A DNA stretch of 64,000 nucleotides from Prevotella sp. (GCA_022641735.1 JALCDQ010000001.1:426751-490750), one strand, 5' to 3'. Counted from the first letter of the stretch, positions 36,498-46,753 are shown. A program made the numbers and translations. Notes: generated from the letters alone by a model not told the origin.

Positions 36498-37412
36498 TTA
36501 ATAACTATGGTCAATATTCGTCCAATCGCCATTAAATATTAAGGTGAAGGTAATACCGCCATCGTCACCTCCCGGATTGACGCCTCCGCCTTGCGAAAAG
36601 AACCTCCCTTTATACTGCGAAATCACGTTACGCTTGATGGGAACATCTTCAAAGACCTTCTCGCAAACAGCGTTTCCGGCAGCATCTTGAGCAGTGACCG
36701 TCACCTTCAACTTGTCTTCCTCCTCATGAGGAAACGTGAAAACCTCAAACTGATTGCCCTTGCCATGCATCTTGGAAGTGACCTCCCGATACTCTGTTTG
36801 TCGGGAATTGACGCATCCATAACCACTTTCAGGGTCGAAAGTAGAGGAACCTCCGGTATAATAAAACTTCATTTTGCTGACATTGGAAGGGATGCTGTCG
36901 TCGATAACAAGGCGGAATTTAGACACCGCGCGCTTTAATTCGAGGTTGTAGGAAGCCCCCTTTGTGACCGTGAAATCCTGACAACAATAGAACGTGTCAG
37001 TAACTTTATTATCCTTGAATTTCACCTTATCCTCCGCCTCAAACGTGGAAACGCCAAGTCCGCAATGGGCAATCACAATGAGCCGATAGTCTCCTTCGGG
37101 CAATGAGATGCTCAAAGTGCCGAATCCACTGTCGTCGGCTTGCTGGTTCTTCACGTCATAAACGTCGCCATCGGCTTTGTAAATGGCAAAACTGATGCGC
37201 GTACAGATGTCTTTAATGTCAGAGGTCACGCGCGAAGGCATGGATTTTTCATCGAAAGGAATCTGCTCAAACTTGGTCACGCAGAATTTTACTTTCACCC
37301 CGTTTTCCACTTCTTTCCCGTCTTCCCCACTCTTTCCGAGGTCTGCCTTTTCACAAGAAGCTGTCAGGAAACTGAGCAGCAAGGGCAGTACGAAATAAAT
37401 CAATCTTTTCAT
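36498..37412 (-). CDS. Mfa2/FimB-like fimbrial lipoprotein
   Basis: A 304-residue lipoprotein from ATG 37412 (MKRLIYFVLPLLLSFLTASC, lipid Cys at residue 20). The body has the pattern of the FimB/Mfa2 family: ISFAIYKADGDVYDVKNQ, LSISLPEGDYRLIVIAHCG and later AVSKFRLVIDDSIPSNVSKMKFYYTGG. These proteins anchor or limit type V pili. No stalk subunit is adjacent. The frame is open 7 codons further upstream, but the TATATTTG box at 37433-37440 makes that start unlikely. Confidence 0.8.
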   Translation of the reverse strand: MKRLIYFVLPLLLSFLTASCEKADLGKSGEDGKEVENGVKVKFCVTKFEQIPFDEKSMPSRVTSDIKDICTRISFAIYKADGDVYDVKNQQADDSGFGTLSISLPEGDYRLIVIAHCGLGVSTFEAEDKVKFKDNKVTDTFYCCQDFTVTKGASYNLELKRAVSKFRLVIDDSIPSNVSKMKFYYTGGSSTFDPESGYGCVNSRQTEYREVTSKMHGKGNQFEVFTFPHEEEDKLKVTVTAQDAAGNAVCEKVFEDVPIKRNVISQYKGRFFSQGGGVNPGGDDGGITFTLIFNGDWTNIDHSY

Positions 37413-37432
37413 CTTGAGTCTTAATATTTTCA

Positions 37433-37440
37433 CAAATATA
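37433..37440 (-). promoter_or_regulatory. -7 box for the Mfa2-like gene
   Basis: CAAATATA on plus (TATATTTG on minus), 21 bases before the ATG at 37412. Confidence 0.66.
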
Positions 37441-37894
37441 GTGAATTAAATCGGGAAAAACAAGGTTTAGACTATAAAAATATTATTTTTATAGAGAAAT
37501 ATCCCAAAAAACGGATTTGAGATAGCTGATAAACGGCTTGAACTGACACGCAAGGGCCTTTCTGACAAATCGACCTCTGTAAACAGGCTTGCCATCGAAC
37601 TTTTCTGTACTAAACGACCGTCGGATTTCTTTTAATAACCTTTTACTTAGTAAAAGGTAGTCTTTTACGAGCCTTCTAACGATTAAAAGAAGGCTAAAAG
37701 ACTATCTTCTATAAAGCCTCTGATTATCGACTCAAAGACTACAAAATCTGCCATATACGGAAGAAAACCGTTTTTCGCACTGCCAGTTATGACATCTTGT
37801 CAGATATTTTGTCACGTCCTATCAGATTGGCACAACTTTTGTTAGTCAATGAATGATTTTAAACGTAGAATAAACAAATAAAAAATATACAATT
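37441..37894. other. Divergent intergenic region before dnaK
   Basis: Holds quartet element 5 (37628-37712). A weak box AACTTTTG at 37830-37837 (one mismatch to TAnnTTTG) is the only candidate dnaK promoter. No heat-shock inverted repeat of the CIRCE type was seen. Confidence 0.5.
37628..37712. repeat. Quartet palindrome element 5 (degenerate)
   Basis: Units at 37628, 37650, 37672 and 37694. Unit 2, GTAAAAGGTAGTCTTTTAC, is well kept; units 1 and 3 have lost one GTAAA arm. Further fragments (GTAAACAGG at 37579, CTAAACGACCGTCGG at 37610) may be the remains of extra units. Confidence 0.75.
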
Positions 37895-39829
37895 ATGGGA
37901 AAAATTATTGGAATCGACTTAGGAACTACAAACTCTTGTGTAGCAGTATTTGAAGGCAACGAGCCTGTAGTTATCGCTAACAGCGAAGGCAAGCGTACTA
38001 CTCCATCAGTAGTGGGCTTCGTGAAAGACGGTGAGCGTAAGGTTGGTGACCCTGCAAAACGACAGGCCATCACAAATCCAAAGAACACCGTTTACTCTAT
38101 CAAACGTTTCATGGGAGAGACTTATGAGCAGTCAAGAAAAGAGGCTGAGCGTGTGCCTTTCCAAGTTGATAATGAGAACGGATATCCACGTGTAGACATC
38201 GATGGAAAGAAATATACCCCACAGGAAATCAGCGCCATGGTTCTTCAAAAGATGAAAAAGACCGCTGAAGACTATGTAGGACAAGAGATAAAGGACGCTG
38301 TCATCACAGTGCCAGCTTACTTCTCTGATTCTCAGCGTCAGGCTACCAAAGAGGCCGGAACGATAGCCGGACTGAACGTCCGCCGTATCGTAAATGAGCC
38401 TACAGCAGCCGCTCTCGCTTATGGAGTGGATAAAGCTAACAAAGACATGAAGATTGCAGTCTTCGACTTAGGTGGTGGTACCTTCGATATCTCTATCTTG
38501 GAATTCGGCGGTGGCGTTTTCGAGGTGCTCTCAACCAATGGTGATACCCACCTTGGCGGTGATGACTTCGACCAGAAAATCATCGATTGGCTGGCTCAAA
38601 GCTTCAAGGCTGACGAGGGTATCGACCTGACAAAAGACCCGATGGCTATGCAACGCCTGAAGGAAGCTGCAGAAAAGGCTAAGATTGAACTGTCAAGTTC
38701 TACTTCTACAGAAATCAACTTGCCTTACATCAGTGCAGAAGGCGGTGTACCAAAGCATTTGGTGAAGACCCTCACACGCTCTCAGTTTGAGCAGTTGTGC
38801 CATGACTTGATACAGGCTTGCCTTGTTCCTTGTCAGAACGCAATCCGTGATGCAAAACTTCAGACATCAGATATTGACGAGGTAATCCTTGTAGGTGGCT
38901 CCTCTCGTATCCCTGCCATTCAGACTTTGGTAAAGAACTATTTCGGCAAAGAGCCTTCTAAAGGCGTGAACCCTGATGAGGTTGTAGCAGTCGGAGCAGC
39001 CATCCAAGGTGCCATTCTGAATAAGGAAAGCGGTGTAGGCGACATCGTATTGCTCGACGTAACACCTCTGACACTGGGTATTGAGACCATGGGCGGTGTG
39101 ATGACCAAACTGATTGATGCCAATACGACCATACCTTGCAAGAAGAGCGAGACATTCTCTACGGCTGTAGACAACCAGACCGCAGTTACCATCCATGTAC
39201 TGCAAGGCGAGCGTCCAATGGCTGCTCAGAACAAGAGCATCGGCCAGTTCAACCTTGAGGGAATTGCTCCTGCACGTCGTGGAGTTCCTCAGATTGAGGT
39301 AACCTTCGATATCGACGCCAACGGTATTCTGAATGTAAGCGCCAAAGATAAGGCTACTGGCAAGGAGCAGGCTATCCGCATCGAGGCTTCAAGTGGCTTG
39401 AGTAAGGAGGAAATCGACCGTATGAAGGCTGAAGCAGACCAAAACGCAGAGGCTGATAAGAAAGAGCGTGAGAAGGTAGATAAGATGAATCAAGCTGACT
39501 CAATGATCTTCACGACCGAAAACTTCCTGAAAGACAACGGTGACAAGATACCAGCAGACAAGAAACCAGCCATTGAGCAGGCTCTGCAACAACTTAAAGA
39601 TGCTCATAAAGCAGGTGATGTGAATGCCATCGACACCGCTACAGCCGCTCTCAACACAGCAGTTCAGGCAGCAAGTGCACAGATGTATCAAGGCGCACAG
39701 GGTGCTCAGCCAGGTTCAGATGCTGGTGCAGGCGCACAAGGAGGTGCACAGGGTGCTCAGCAATCACAAGACAATGGTCAGAAATCAGATGACAACATCC
39801 AAGATGCTGACTTTGAGGAGGTGAAATAA
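37895..39829 (+). CDS. dnaK: Chaperone DnaK (Hsp70)
   Basis: A 644-residue protein of normal length. The N-terminal ATPase starts [21 protein letters not shown]. The phosphate loops ([14 protein letters not shown] at about 190-203; [14 protein letters not shown]) and the linker [20 protein letters not shown] (about 386-405) are clear. The C-terminal lid ends in a Gly/Gln/Ala-rich tail ([15 protein letters not shown]) and the DnaJ-binding end FEEVK. No grpE or dnaJ is adjacent; dnaK stands alone. Confidence 0.98.
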   Translation: MGKIIGIDLGTTNSCVAVFEGNEPVVIANSEGKRTTPSVVGFVKDGERKVGDPAKRQAITNPKNTVYSIKRFMGETYEQSRKEAERVPFQVDNENGYPRVDIDGKKYTPQEISAMVLQKMKKTAEDYVGQEIKDAVITVPAYFSDSQRQATKEAGTIAGLNVRRIVNEPTAAALAYGVDKANKDMKIAVFDLGGGTFDISILEFGGGVFEVLSTNGDTHLGGDDFDQKIIDWLAQSFKADEGIDLTKDPMAMQRLKEAAEKAKIELSSSTSTEINLPYISAEGGVPKHLVKTLTRSQFEQLCHDLIQACLVPCQNAIRDAKLQTSDIDEVILVGGSSRIPAIQTLVKNYFGKEPSKGVNPDEVVAVGAAIQGAILNKESGVGDIVLLDVTPLTLGIETMGGVMTKLIDANTTIPCKKSETFSTAVDNQTAVTIHVLQGERPMAAQNKSIGQFNLEGIAPARRGVPQIEVTFDIDANGILNVSAKDKATGKEQAIRIEASSGLSKEEIDRMKAEADQNAEADKKEREKVDKMNQADSMIFTTENFLKDNGDKIPADKKPAIEQALQQLKDAHKAGDVNAIDTATAALNTAVQAASAQMYQGAQGAQPGSDAGAGAQGGAQGAQQSQDNGQKSDDNIQDADFEEVK

Positions 39830-39860
39830 TTATCAATAAACACGATAAGTAAATCATTAT

Positions 39861-39897
39861 AAAATCCGTGTAATCCAACAAATTACACGGATTTTTT
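39861..39897. terminator. Bidirectional terminator between dnaK and the VWA gene
   Basis: AAAATCCGTGTAAT (39861-39874) pairs with ATTACACGGATTTT (39882-39895) with a 7-base loop, T-run on plus and A-run before it. Its right arm reaches the stop codon of the minus-strand VWA gene, so one hairpin can serve both genes. Confidence 0.85.
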
Positions 39898-41356
39898 AAT
39901 ATAATCTATGAGGTATATATCCTATTTGTTCGATTTCATCGAAATAGGGTTGCCACTCTTCAACCATTTTCGATATCCCGATTTGTAAGCCATAGAAACA
40001 AGTACCAAATGCACGGTATTGCTGAATCTTTATCAATTGCGATGCATCCGGCATTGGAATACGAAAATCAGTTACCCATAAAATGTCAGCATTCATGTAT
40101 CTGTCATTGTTTTCCAATAATTCAAAAGTCTTTTCCAACATCCTCTTTGCATTTGTTTCACCACTTGTGCTTTTACTAAAAAAATCCATTACAGCATTAG
40201 GATCACTACTCACATCTATAGGGTTAATAGAAACAGAAAATCCAATGAGAAAACATGGACGCTTCTGAAGATTAGCAATAGCAAGAATACGCAACAATAC
40301 TGAATAACTGATTTTTTCAGGTCTGCCAATCATACTTGCGGATGTGTCTATGCATACTATCATTGGCCCTCGACGAATCATTTTTGTCGCATTCATCTGT
40401 CTTACGGGTTTCATAATTTCTGATTTATACCGAAACACTTGCAATCTATGACTTACATAGCGCTTTAGAAATATATCTTCAAGTTCTTCATCGGAAGCAT
40501 AAACCATCTCTGTTGCCATCATGGCATTGAGATCATTGCCTATTGTCACACCAAGAATATCAGAACGGGACGAATGCTCAATCTTTTGGGTGGTTCCCTG
40601 TGCTAAAGACATCCATTGAGTTCCCTCTTCATCAGCTATACGACCCATTTTATTCGTTATTTTTATTATTTGGGGATATTGCGATTGTAGATGTACTATT
40701 TTCAGAAAACGCTGGAATTCAGAGGTACTCCAAGAGCCATTCATCATACCCCATGCTTGTTTGAACTCTCTTTTGTCAATCTGTTCCTTCTCAATATATT
40801 TAGGAATGTCTTCCAAATAACTATTCAGTTTCTTTTCTATGTCATCTTTCTTCTGCTCTATGCTATCACTCACTTCCTTTTTCATCTTTTCAATCAGAGC
40901 CTGATTCCAATCTATTATCATTTTCTCCCACATGGTCTTATCGGTATTCAGTCTTTCTGATTGGTTGAAGACACTCTTATAGAAGTTCTTATCGAATCCA
41001 TAATCACCACATTTAGCACCTATCATATTTAATAAGCCTTGCCAACCATCCTGTTTTTTTCGAGAAGTCCATCGTATAACTTCACCCATCTGTCGTATGT
41101 CACTTTGCATCAACTGGCTTTTGAACTTCATCTTATCAATTATATCATGAACAAAACGCATGACCACATTAGTAAAGATAGCACCACCAACTTCATCCCC
41201 TAATACCTGAACCTTTACCAACGGATGGTTCATAAGAGTTACCAAATAAATGTTCAGGGCATCACTTTCATCCTGTAACTCCGCTATTCCAGTATCTACA
41301 TATCTGCGCAAAATTCTCATGTAGAAAGAATATTCTTGAAAGACATTATCACCCAT
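39896..41356 (-). CDS. ViaA-like VWA-domain protein
   Basis: A 486-residue protein, close to the length of E. coli ViaA (about 480). The N-terminal two thirds are helical. The VWA domain at about 325-486 has the MIDAS motif CIDTSASM (DxSxS) near residue 335, a later Thr in TSGETNAKRM, and the Asp in LWVTDFRIPMPD. The start overlaps the preceding AAA ATPase gene by 8 bases. ViaA binds the RavA hexamer and targets it to membrane complexes. Composition is AT-richer than neighbouring plus-strand genes. Confidence 0.82.
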   Translation of the reverse strand: MGDNVFQEYSFYMRILRRYVDTGIAELQDESDALNIYLVTLMNHPLVKVQVLGDEVGGAIFTNVVMRFVHDIIDKMKFKSQLMQSDIRQMGEVIRWTSRKKQDGWQGLLNMIGAKCGDYGFDKNFYKSVFNQSERLNTDKTMWEKMIIDWNQALIEKMKKEVSDSIEQKKDDIEKKLNSYLEDIPKYIEKEQIDKREFKQAWGMMNGSWSTSEFQRFLKIVHLQSQYPQIIKITNKMGRIADEEGTQWMSLAQGTTQKIEHSSRSDILGVTIGNDLNAMMATEMVYASDEELEDIFLKRYVSHRLQVFRYKSEIMKPVRQMNATKMIRRGPMIVCIDTSASMIGRPEKISYSVLLRILAIANLQKRPCFLIGFSVSINPIDVSSDPNAVMDFFSKSTSGETNAKRMLEKTFELLENNDRYMNADILWVTDFRIPMPDASQLIKIQQYRAFGTCFYGLQIGISKMVEEWQPYFDEIEQIGYIPHRLY

Positions 41357-42914
41357 ATATCAACTTTTCGATATCCACATACATTAAATCAATATTTTTT
41401 CTCACATCTTTGAAATAATGCTCTATTCCACGACTATCATCCTCTGAAATAAACATATTAGCCAAAAGGATCTGACTGTAATTGTCAATCTCTTTTGCTA
41501 TCTTATTGACTTCAAAATTATAATCTATCTGGCTTATCGACATTGCATCTCCAATACCAATATGTTGCTCTTCACCAGGCTGGAGCATGTCTATTTCATA
41601 GCGTACTCCATTGATATACAGATGCGTAGTATCACGATAAAGATTGACATTCTCCAAACTATGTTTAACATCTGCATCATTGCCAACCTCTGTCATCACA
41701 CGAATTACAGTGCGGTCAGGATCAAATGTAGGATGATACATGATACCTTGAGTCGACGATACTGCTTTTTCGGATGGATATATTTTCAGTCTCCTAAGGT
41801 CAGTCATAAAGATAAAGGTATTGCCCGTTCCATGACCGACAATGTAATAATAAAAATGGTCATAAATCTTCAGTTGGCTGTCAATACCTGTTTTTTCAAT
41901 TTCTTTCAATGCCTTATTAACATTGGTTGCGCGAAGGTCAGCATTCAACATTGCCCTTATTCGCCTCAATTTTTCAGTCAAAGGAGCACTAATAGCTTTC
42001 ATTACAATCTGCTTCACATCTTCATATTCCTCAGGATTATTCCAAAGACAATGATGGACTACAAACAAATCGGTAATATCGGCCTCTTTCCTTCCATGCA
42101 TGAAAGCTGATGTCTTGATGAGACCTGCTATCTTTTTCCAGCGGCGATCACTTACATAGATTTCGCGATGTACACTACTATTCTTTACTATAACACTTTT
42201 CAACTGCTTACGAATTACAGATATGGCTTTAAGGACATCAGTCGGAATCTCGACTTTCTTCACATCTTTCTGCCATTGGTCAAATTCCACATTTTTGATA
42301 GCATATTTACTGTCAATCATATCAGAACTTTCGTCATCAAGCAACATCCTGTAAAAATGTTTCTCATCAGTAATCGGCTTACAGACAAAACGAATGATGA
42401 ATCTGTCCCAAAGTGCTTCAAGGCCTTCTCCTTGCGCAGGTAATTCATTACTTGCCCCAATAAGGACCTTCAAGGGTATATGGATTTCATTATTTCCATT
42501 CCGAAAAAGCTTCTCATTAATAACTGTCAACAATGTATTTTGTATTGAGGGACCTGCTTTCCATATTTCATCAAGGAATACCACATCAGATGTCGGCAAA
42601 TACCCGTTAATATTTCTTTCATAATTATCTGACTCCTTCAAACTTTTAATACTTACTGGGCCGAACACCTCATCTGTTGTTGAAAACCTTGACATCAGAT
42701 AATCAAATGATTTTGCGCCTTTAAACGCATACTTTATCCTTCTCGCTATCATTGATTTTGCAACTCCTGGAGGACCTAATAACAAAATACTCTCGCCAGA
42801 TAATGCAGCCAGCAAGGCTAGTTTCAGTTCTTCGTCTTTCTCATAGACACCCTGACTGATATCATTCAATAACGATATTAATCTCTCTTTTATATTATCT
42901 TTCTTGCTCTCCAT
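41349..42914 (-). CDS. RavA-like MoxR-family AAA ATPase
   Basis: A 521-residue ATPase: Walker A GPPGVAKS at 47-54, Walker B VVFLDEIWK at 109-117, sensor I in LIGASNELP (about 150-158), the MoxR Arg finger region ALWDRFIIRF, and a C-terminal 250-residue region corresponding to the LARA and triple-helix parts of RavA. RavA hexamers act with ViaA as chaperone-like remodelers linked to respiratory complexes and lysine decarboxylase in E. coli. Gene order ravA then viaA is conserved here, with overlap. Confidence 0.85.
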   Translation of the reverse strand: MESKKDNIKERLISLLNDISQGVYEKDEELKLALLAALSGESILLLGPPGVAKSMIARRIKYAFKGAKSFDYLMSRFSTTDEVFGPVSIKSLKESDNYERNINGYLPTSDVVFLDEIWKAGPSIQNTLLTVINEKLFRNGNNEIHIPLKVLIGASNELPAQGEGLEALWDRFIIRFVCKPITDEKHFYRMLLDDESSDMIDSKYAIKNVEFDQWQKDVKKVEIPTDVLKAISVIRKQLKSVIVKNSSVHREIYVSDRRWKKIAGLIKTSAFMHGRKEADITDLFVVHHCLWNNPEEYEDVKQIVMKAISAPLTEKLRRIRAMLNADLRATNVNKALKEIEKTGIDSQLKIYDHFYYYIVGHGTGNTFIFMTDLRRLKIYPSEKAVSSTQGIMYHPTFDPDRTVIRVMTEVGNDADVKHSLENVNLYRDTTHLYINGVRYEIDMLQPGEEQHIGIGDAMSISQIDYNFEVNKIAKEIDNYSQILLANMFISEDDSRGIEHYFKDVRKNIDLMYVDIEKLIYG

Positions 42915-42918
42915 TTAT

Positions 42919-43728
42919 TTATATCGATATATTAAACTTCTCACCAAAATTATAAAGTACATCTATAAATTCATCGGGCAATCTTTTGAGCGTCTTTGCT
43001 CTTATCAATTCAGGCACACCACCATAATAAGCCTCAGCTATGCTGCCAGCCATGGCTGCCATTGTGTCAGCATCGCCTCCGAGAGATATACATAGACGGA
43101 TGGCACTTTCATAATCCTTACTTTCAAGAAAACAGATAATACTTTCCGGCGTTGACTCTTGGCAAGTTTCAACATGACTATAAGTCAAACGAATTTCATC
43201 ACACGTTCTATCCAAGTCATAGTCAAAAGTATCCTCGACATATTGTTTTATATCTTCTTTTTTCATTCCTTTTCGCGCCATGAAAATACACGCTGCAATG
43301 GCCTGAGCACCTTTGATTCCTTCGGGGTGATTATGGGTTACTTCTGCACTTTCTTTTGCAACCTCAAACGTTTCTTCCAATGAATCATATATCCAACCAA
43401 CAGGACTTACACGCATTGCAGAACCATTACCAAAACTATTATAAGGCTTAGGGTCTTTCTCATACAACCATCTGAAGAACTTTCCTCCATATCCTGCATA
43501 AGGATATCTGCGTCCATAATCCTGCATTATTTCTGCAAGAGAACCTCTTTTAATTAGCCAATCTGCTATAGCAACAGTCAAAACCGTATCATCTGTAAAA
43601 GTTGAATCATTAAGATGGTCGTCTTTCTCAACGAACAATTCAATATCTGTTCGTTTTATTGGATTGAATTCATAAACAGAACCCATCACATCACCAGCAA
43701 TAGCACCTAATAAAATTTTGTTTTTCAT
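42919..43728 (-). CDS. ADP-ribosylglycohydrolase family protein
   Basis: A 269-residue DraG/ARH-type protein. The di-magnesium site residues are visible: GAIAGDVMGSVYE (8-20), the TDDT motif at 45-48 and GGDADTMAAMAGSIAEAYYG (about 220-239). It removes ADP-ribose from modified targets. It is the first gene of an operon with the RavA- and ViaA-like genes (4-base gap to ravA), an association I do not know to be standard. A TATCTTTG box lies about 240 bases upstream, giving a long leader. Confidence 0.88.
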   Translation of the reverse strand: MKNKILLGAIAGDVMGSVYEFNPIKRTDIELFVEKDDHLNDSTFTDDTVLTVAIADWLIKRGSLAEIMQDYGRRYPYAGYGGKFFRWLYEKDPKPYNSFGNGSAMRVSPVGWIYDSLEETFEVAKESAEVTHNHPEGIKGAQAIAACIFMARKGMKKEDIKQYVEDTFDYDLDRTCDEIRLTYSHVETCQESTPESIICFLESKDYESAIRLCISLGGDADTMAAMAGSIAEAYYGGVPELIRAKTLKRLPDEFIDVLYNFGEKFNISI

Positions 43729-43969
43729 TTCTCTTTTGTTTTTATTATAACCATTAACTATATTACATATACTCTAATAATTCATATCTATACCTAGTAC
43801 AAGATATGTCATAATATTTCCTTATTAATTATCTATAGAAAGTTGATAACATTATAAATACATATAGTTTCCATTATCATTCTTATTATTGTTTATAACA
43901 TTAGGCTAAAACATCATTTAATATACATGCATTTTTTCAGATTTTCAGCAATAGATCGTTCAATATCTG

Positions 43970-43977
43970 CAAAGATA
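43970..43977 (-). promoter_or_regulatory. -7 box for the ADP-ribosylglycohydrolase/RavA/ViaA operon
   Basis: CAAAGATA on plus (TATCTTTG on minus). It is about 240 bases before the ATG; no nearer box was seen. Confidence 0.5.
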
Positions 43978-44263
43978 CAATTAATTATTAAAATAAAAAA
44001 ATAGAAGCCCTTATTTTCTTTCTGAAAAAAAATAAAGAACATGTCATTATTAATAAGCCTCTTATCTGAACAGTTTCTCCACTTCAATCTTAATTGATGT
44101 TAGCAAAACGCTGTTGCTTAAAAAATACACGATAAATTATTGAAATAGAATAAGATGAGCACATTTAAGCCTGTAAACAATAATTCACGCTTTTCATTCT
44201 TTTAGAAAATTGCGCAGAAATTGAGCAAAATAACTTTTTTTTCTTTCAAACGGCATGAATTCT

Positions 44264-44294
44264 TTTGAAATTTAGAAAAAAATCCATATATTTG
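44264..44294 (+). promoter_or_regulatory. Promoter of the surface locus
   Basis: TTTG at 44264-44267, 19 bases, TATATTTG at 44287-44294, giving a leader of about 65 bases before the ATG at 44365. Confidence 0.8.
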
Positions 44295-44364
44295 CAACTG
44301 GATAAGTTATGATAGTTGTTTAGAGAATAATCTACATACGTAAAATACTTAAAACTAAAAAATA

Positions 44365-44583
44365 ATGGACGAAATCCTCAAGACCCCATGTCTTCAAGAC
44401 TTATTCGGGGCAAAGAAAAATTACAAAGCACCTCATATCAAGACCCTTGGCCTTGATTGTGATGATGATGTATGTGGCGTTGAAACGAGTTTAGGTTCTG
44501 GCACTGTTGACATCGGCGGTGGTGGCGGTCTATCTAAAGACAATGTGCCTGAAACTGGTAATAATGATATTTGGGAGGAATAA
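44365..44583 (+). CDS. Small protein, Cys/Gly-rich with near C-terminal Trp (copy 1)
   Basis: A 72-residue protein with no signal peptide or membrane segment. Its pattern is a Y-x-x-P-x-x-K-x-L core (YKAPHIKTLGL), an acidic run with a Cys (DCDDDVCG), TSLG, a Gly stretch (DIGGGGG), L-S-K-D and the end NDIWEE. The second small protein of this locus repeats this pattern. It has its own full promoter and ends 3 bases before the ATG of a surface lipoprotein. The family is unknown to me; its position and repeated design argue that it is a real gene. Confidence 0.75.
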   Translation: MDEILKTPCLQDLFGAKKNYKAPHIKTLGLDCDDDVCGVETSLGSGTVDIGGGGGLSKDNVPETGNNDIWEE

Positions 44584-44586
44584 GCT

Positions 44587-46491
44587 ATGAAGAAATTATT
44601 TATGTTCGCCACGCTGTTGGCAATCTTAGGCTCTTTTGCCTCTTGTTCTTCTGATGATACCATAGAAGGCACAACTACATCAAATAATAAGGGTAACAAA
44701 ACTCTGACTATTCAGATGAGCCTTGCTCCTACTACTCGTGTAGACTATACTGATGATGGCACCAATCTGAAAGCAGCGTTTGCTCAAGACAAATCAGACT
44801 ACATTACTATTTTCTTCCGGGATAAGAGCAAAAAAAATCTGGGTAGATATAAACTCGATTGTACGAATGTTAGTGCTGATGGCACTTACGCAACCTTTGC
44901 AACAGTGGATAGTGTTAAGATTTCAGCAATTCCTGATAGCACAACAGATGTCCACATGATATTAGCTAGCAAAAGGAGCAAGCCTGACTTTTTCGATAGT
45001 TACAAAAATGATCTCAGCACTCAAGATGGAACGATTGCAGACGCTACGGCGCACATGCAGTGGGCAACCAATCTTGATTTGACTAATAAAGATAATTATG
45101 AAGTTACTAATGGTGTTATCAAGCTGAAGAATGTTTCCTTTGACCCTACTATTTGTACATCAATTTTAAAACTGAACATTACTTATCCTAAAGGCACTAA
45201 TATTGTTGCAGGAGAAACCCCTATCAAATGCTTTAGTGACGGTGCTTACAGCCAATATACTTGCGGATGGGGAAATCCTAATAGCCCTACAAAGACCGAT
45301 GGAACTACCACACCTTTCACTACCACAAAGCCTGCAAAAGTTACGACAAATACTGATGGCACTTTGACTGCGACTTCCTATATTTGCATTTGGCCTTTAG
45401 CAACGTCTTTCCAAGTAGTTGACTTCTCCACTATCATTGGTGATGTCACTTATCCTGCCGAATATGGTTCCAAGAGAACTACAGGCGACACAGGGGCTTC
45501 AGACATTACTGGCTGCAAGATGTATACCGTTGACGCCACATGCAGCACACCTACGAAGATTGTTTCAAAGTGGTATAACGATGATGCTCAGACTATTACG
45601 ACAACTGGTACCAATGGGACAACAGCAGATTCATGGCTGACTATGAGTGGCTCTACTATCAATATTCCTGCAAATACTACAGGTGCTCCACGTGCAGGTT
45701 CTATAGTTGTTGACGAGAATGGAGTATCTACTACTTATAAGGTTGTCCAAATTGGATTGGATGACTTCACAGGCTCATGGGATTTATATTCACGTTGCTT
45801 CAATCCGAATGCAACTCTTACAGCAGATATTAAAGGAACTGCTATAGCAAAAGGAACAATATCAGCAGATATTCGTCCTGTCACTTTTGCTAAATTAGCA
45901 ACAACAGAAACTTTAACTGACGATAATGCAGCATCCCATACAAACAATTTAAGTATTACTGGTCTCTATTTGAATACTGTGATGAAAGGATGTGTAGAAA
46001 TTGACTATAATGCTCAAACCGTTAAATTTGGAGTGTTCTTTGACAGAAGAAGTGTTCAGGCAATTACGGGAAGTACCTATATGGCTTATGAGCCAGAATT
46101 GGCAGCTGGAAGCTCGAAAACAGTATGGGCTAATTATTGCTTTGCCCCTGCTTCATTTGGAAAGAACAACTATTGCTGGCTTTGGTTCCCTGTAATCAGT
46201 TCTGATTATAAGACTTTCAAATATGTATTTTATACCACACCACAGAAGGTATCAGCAGTCTCAACAACAGGAGGTACTGCTTCAACATATTCTATTTGTG
46301 GTATTTCTTGTGTAAAAGCAACAGCCAATGATCCTGCAAAACTAAATGTTGGCTCTGTCTATGATGTAATTTATCAGGGAAATTACAATGGCTCAAGTAC
46401 CGAAGGCATGTACTTCACAAAGACTGCCAATGCAGCCAAGTCGTATACAGGATCTGGCACAATTACGGCCACTGGCTATACTTCTAAATAA
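44587..46491 (+). CDS. Fimbrillin-like lipoprotein with BACON domain (copy 1)
   Basis: A 634-residue lipoprotein (MKKLFMFATLLAILGSFASC, Cys at 20, then SSDD, a surface-export-type sequence). The N-terminal half has fimbrillin-like beta-sandwich features, starting TLTIQMSLAPTTRVDYT. A BACON-like Ig module lies at about 350-392 (SWLTMSGSTINIPANTTGAPR, then STTYKVVQIG). The last 240 residues (DDFTGSWDLY onward) are homologous to the end of the second lipoprotein at 48895. BACON modules occur in glycan- or mucin-targeting proteins. Role presumably adhesion or ligand binding at the cell surface. Confidence 0.75.
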   Translation: MKKLFMFATLLAILGSFASCSSDDTIEGTTTSNNKGNKTLTIQMSLAPTTRVDYTDDGTNLKAAFAQDKSDYITIFFRDKSKKNLGRYKLDCTNVSADGTYATFATVDSVKISAIPDSTTDVHMILASKRSKPDFFDSYKNDLSTQDGTIADATAHMQWATNLDLTNKDNYEVTNGVIKLKNVSFDPTICTSILKLNITYPKGTNIVAGETPIKCFSDGAYSQYTCGWGNPNSPTKTDGTTTPFTTTKPAKVTTNTDGTLTATSYICIWPLATSFQVVDFSTIIGDVTYPAEYGSKRTTGDTGASDITGCKMYTVDATCSTPTKIVSKWYNDDAQTITTTGTNGTTADSWLTMSGSTINIPANTTGAPRAGSIVVDENGVSTTYKVVQIGLDDFTGSWDLYSRCFNPNATLTADIKGTAIAKGTISADIRPVTFAKLATTETLTDDNAASHTNNLSITGLYLNTVMKGCVEIDYNAQTVKFGVFFDRRSVQAITGSTYMAYEPELAAGSSKTVWANYCFAPASFGKNNYCWLWFPVISSDYKTFKYVFYTTPQKVSAVSTTGGTASTYSICGISCVKATANDPAKLNVGSVYDVIYQGNYNGSSTEGMYFTKTANAAKSYTGSGTITATGYTSK

Positions 46492-46520
46492 AGGGGTATA
46501 TATCATATAAATAAGGTTTA

Positions 46521-46553
46521 GGGGAGAACGCTGGGAAGCTTTCTCCCTTTTTC
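46521..46553 (+). terminator. Intrinsic terminator after lipoprotein copy 1
   Basis: GGGGAGAA (46521-46528) pairs with TTCTCCC (46541-46547) followed by TTTTTC. Confidence 0.78.
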
Positions 46554-46571
46554 ATTATCGGCCTTTGCTTT

Positions 46572-46656
46572 GTAAAAGATAACCTTTTACAGGGTAAAAG
46601 ACTATTAGAAGGAACGTAAAAGACGGCTTTTTACCTTGTAAAAGGCCATCTTTTAC
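46572..46656. repeat. Quartet palindrome element 6
   Basis: Units at 46572, 46594, 46616 and 46638. Three keep both arms; the second (GTAAAAGACTATTAGAAGG) has lost its right arm but the 22-base register is unbroken. Confidence 0.9.
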
Positions 46657-46753
46657 TTTGCAAGATGCAACCTCCTCATTCCCATAGACTTACGCATTGC
46701 ATAATTTTTGCGCAAAAACTGTTACGAAAACGCTAAAAAAAAAGGATTATCGT

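Larger units (their letters stand above)
43729..44364. other. AT-rich 636-base divergent intergenic region
   Basis: It holds two outward promoters (43970 minus, 44264 plus) and otherwise low-complexity A/T sequence. A single GTAAACAATAATTC at 44174 recalls one half of a quartet unit but has no partner. No gene recognised. Confidence 0.5.

Noticed and set aside
37610..37640. Heat-shock operator before dnaK
   Set aside because: The inverted sequences here belong to the degenerate quartet element; no CIRCE-like nine-base inverted repeat was found.
43729..44364. Insertion sequence or phage remnant in the AT-rich gap
   Set aside because: No terminal inverted repeats, target duplication or transposase fragment could be seen.
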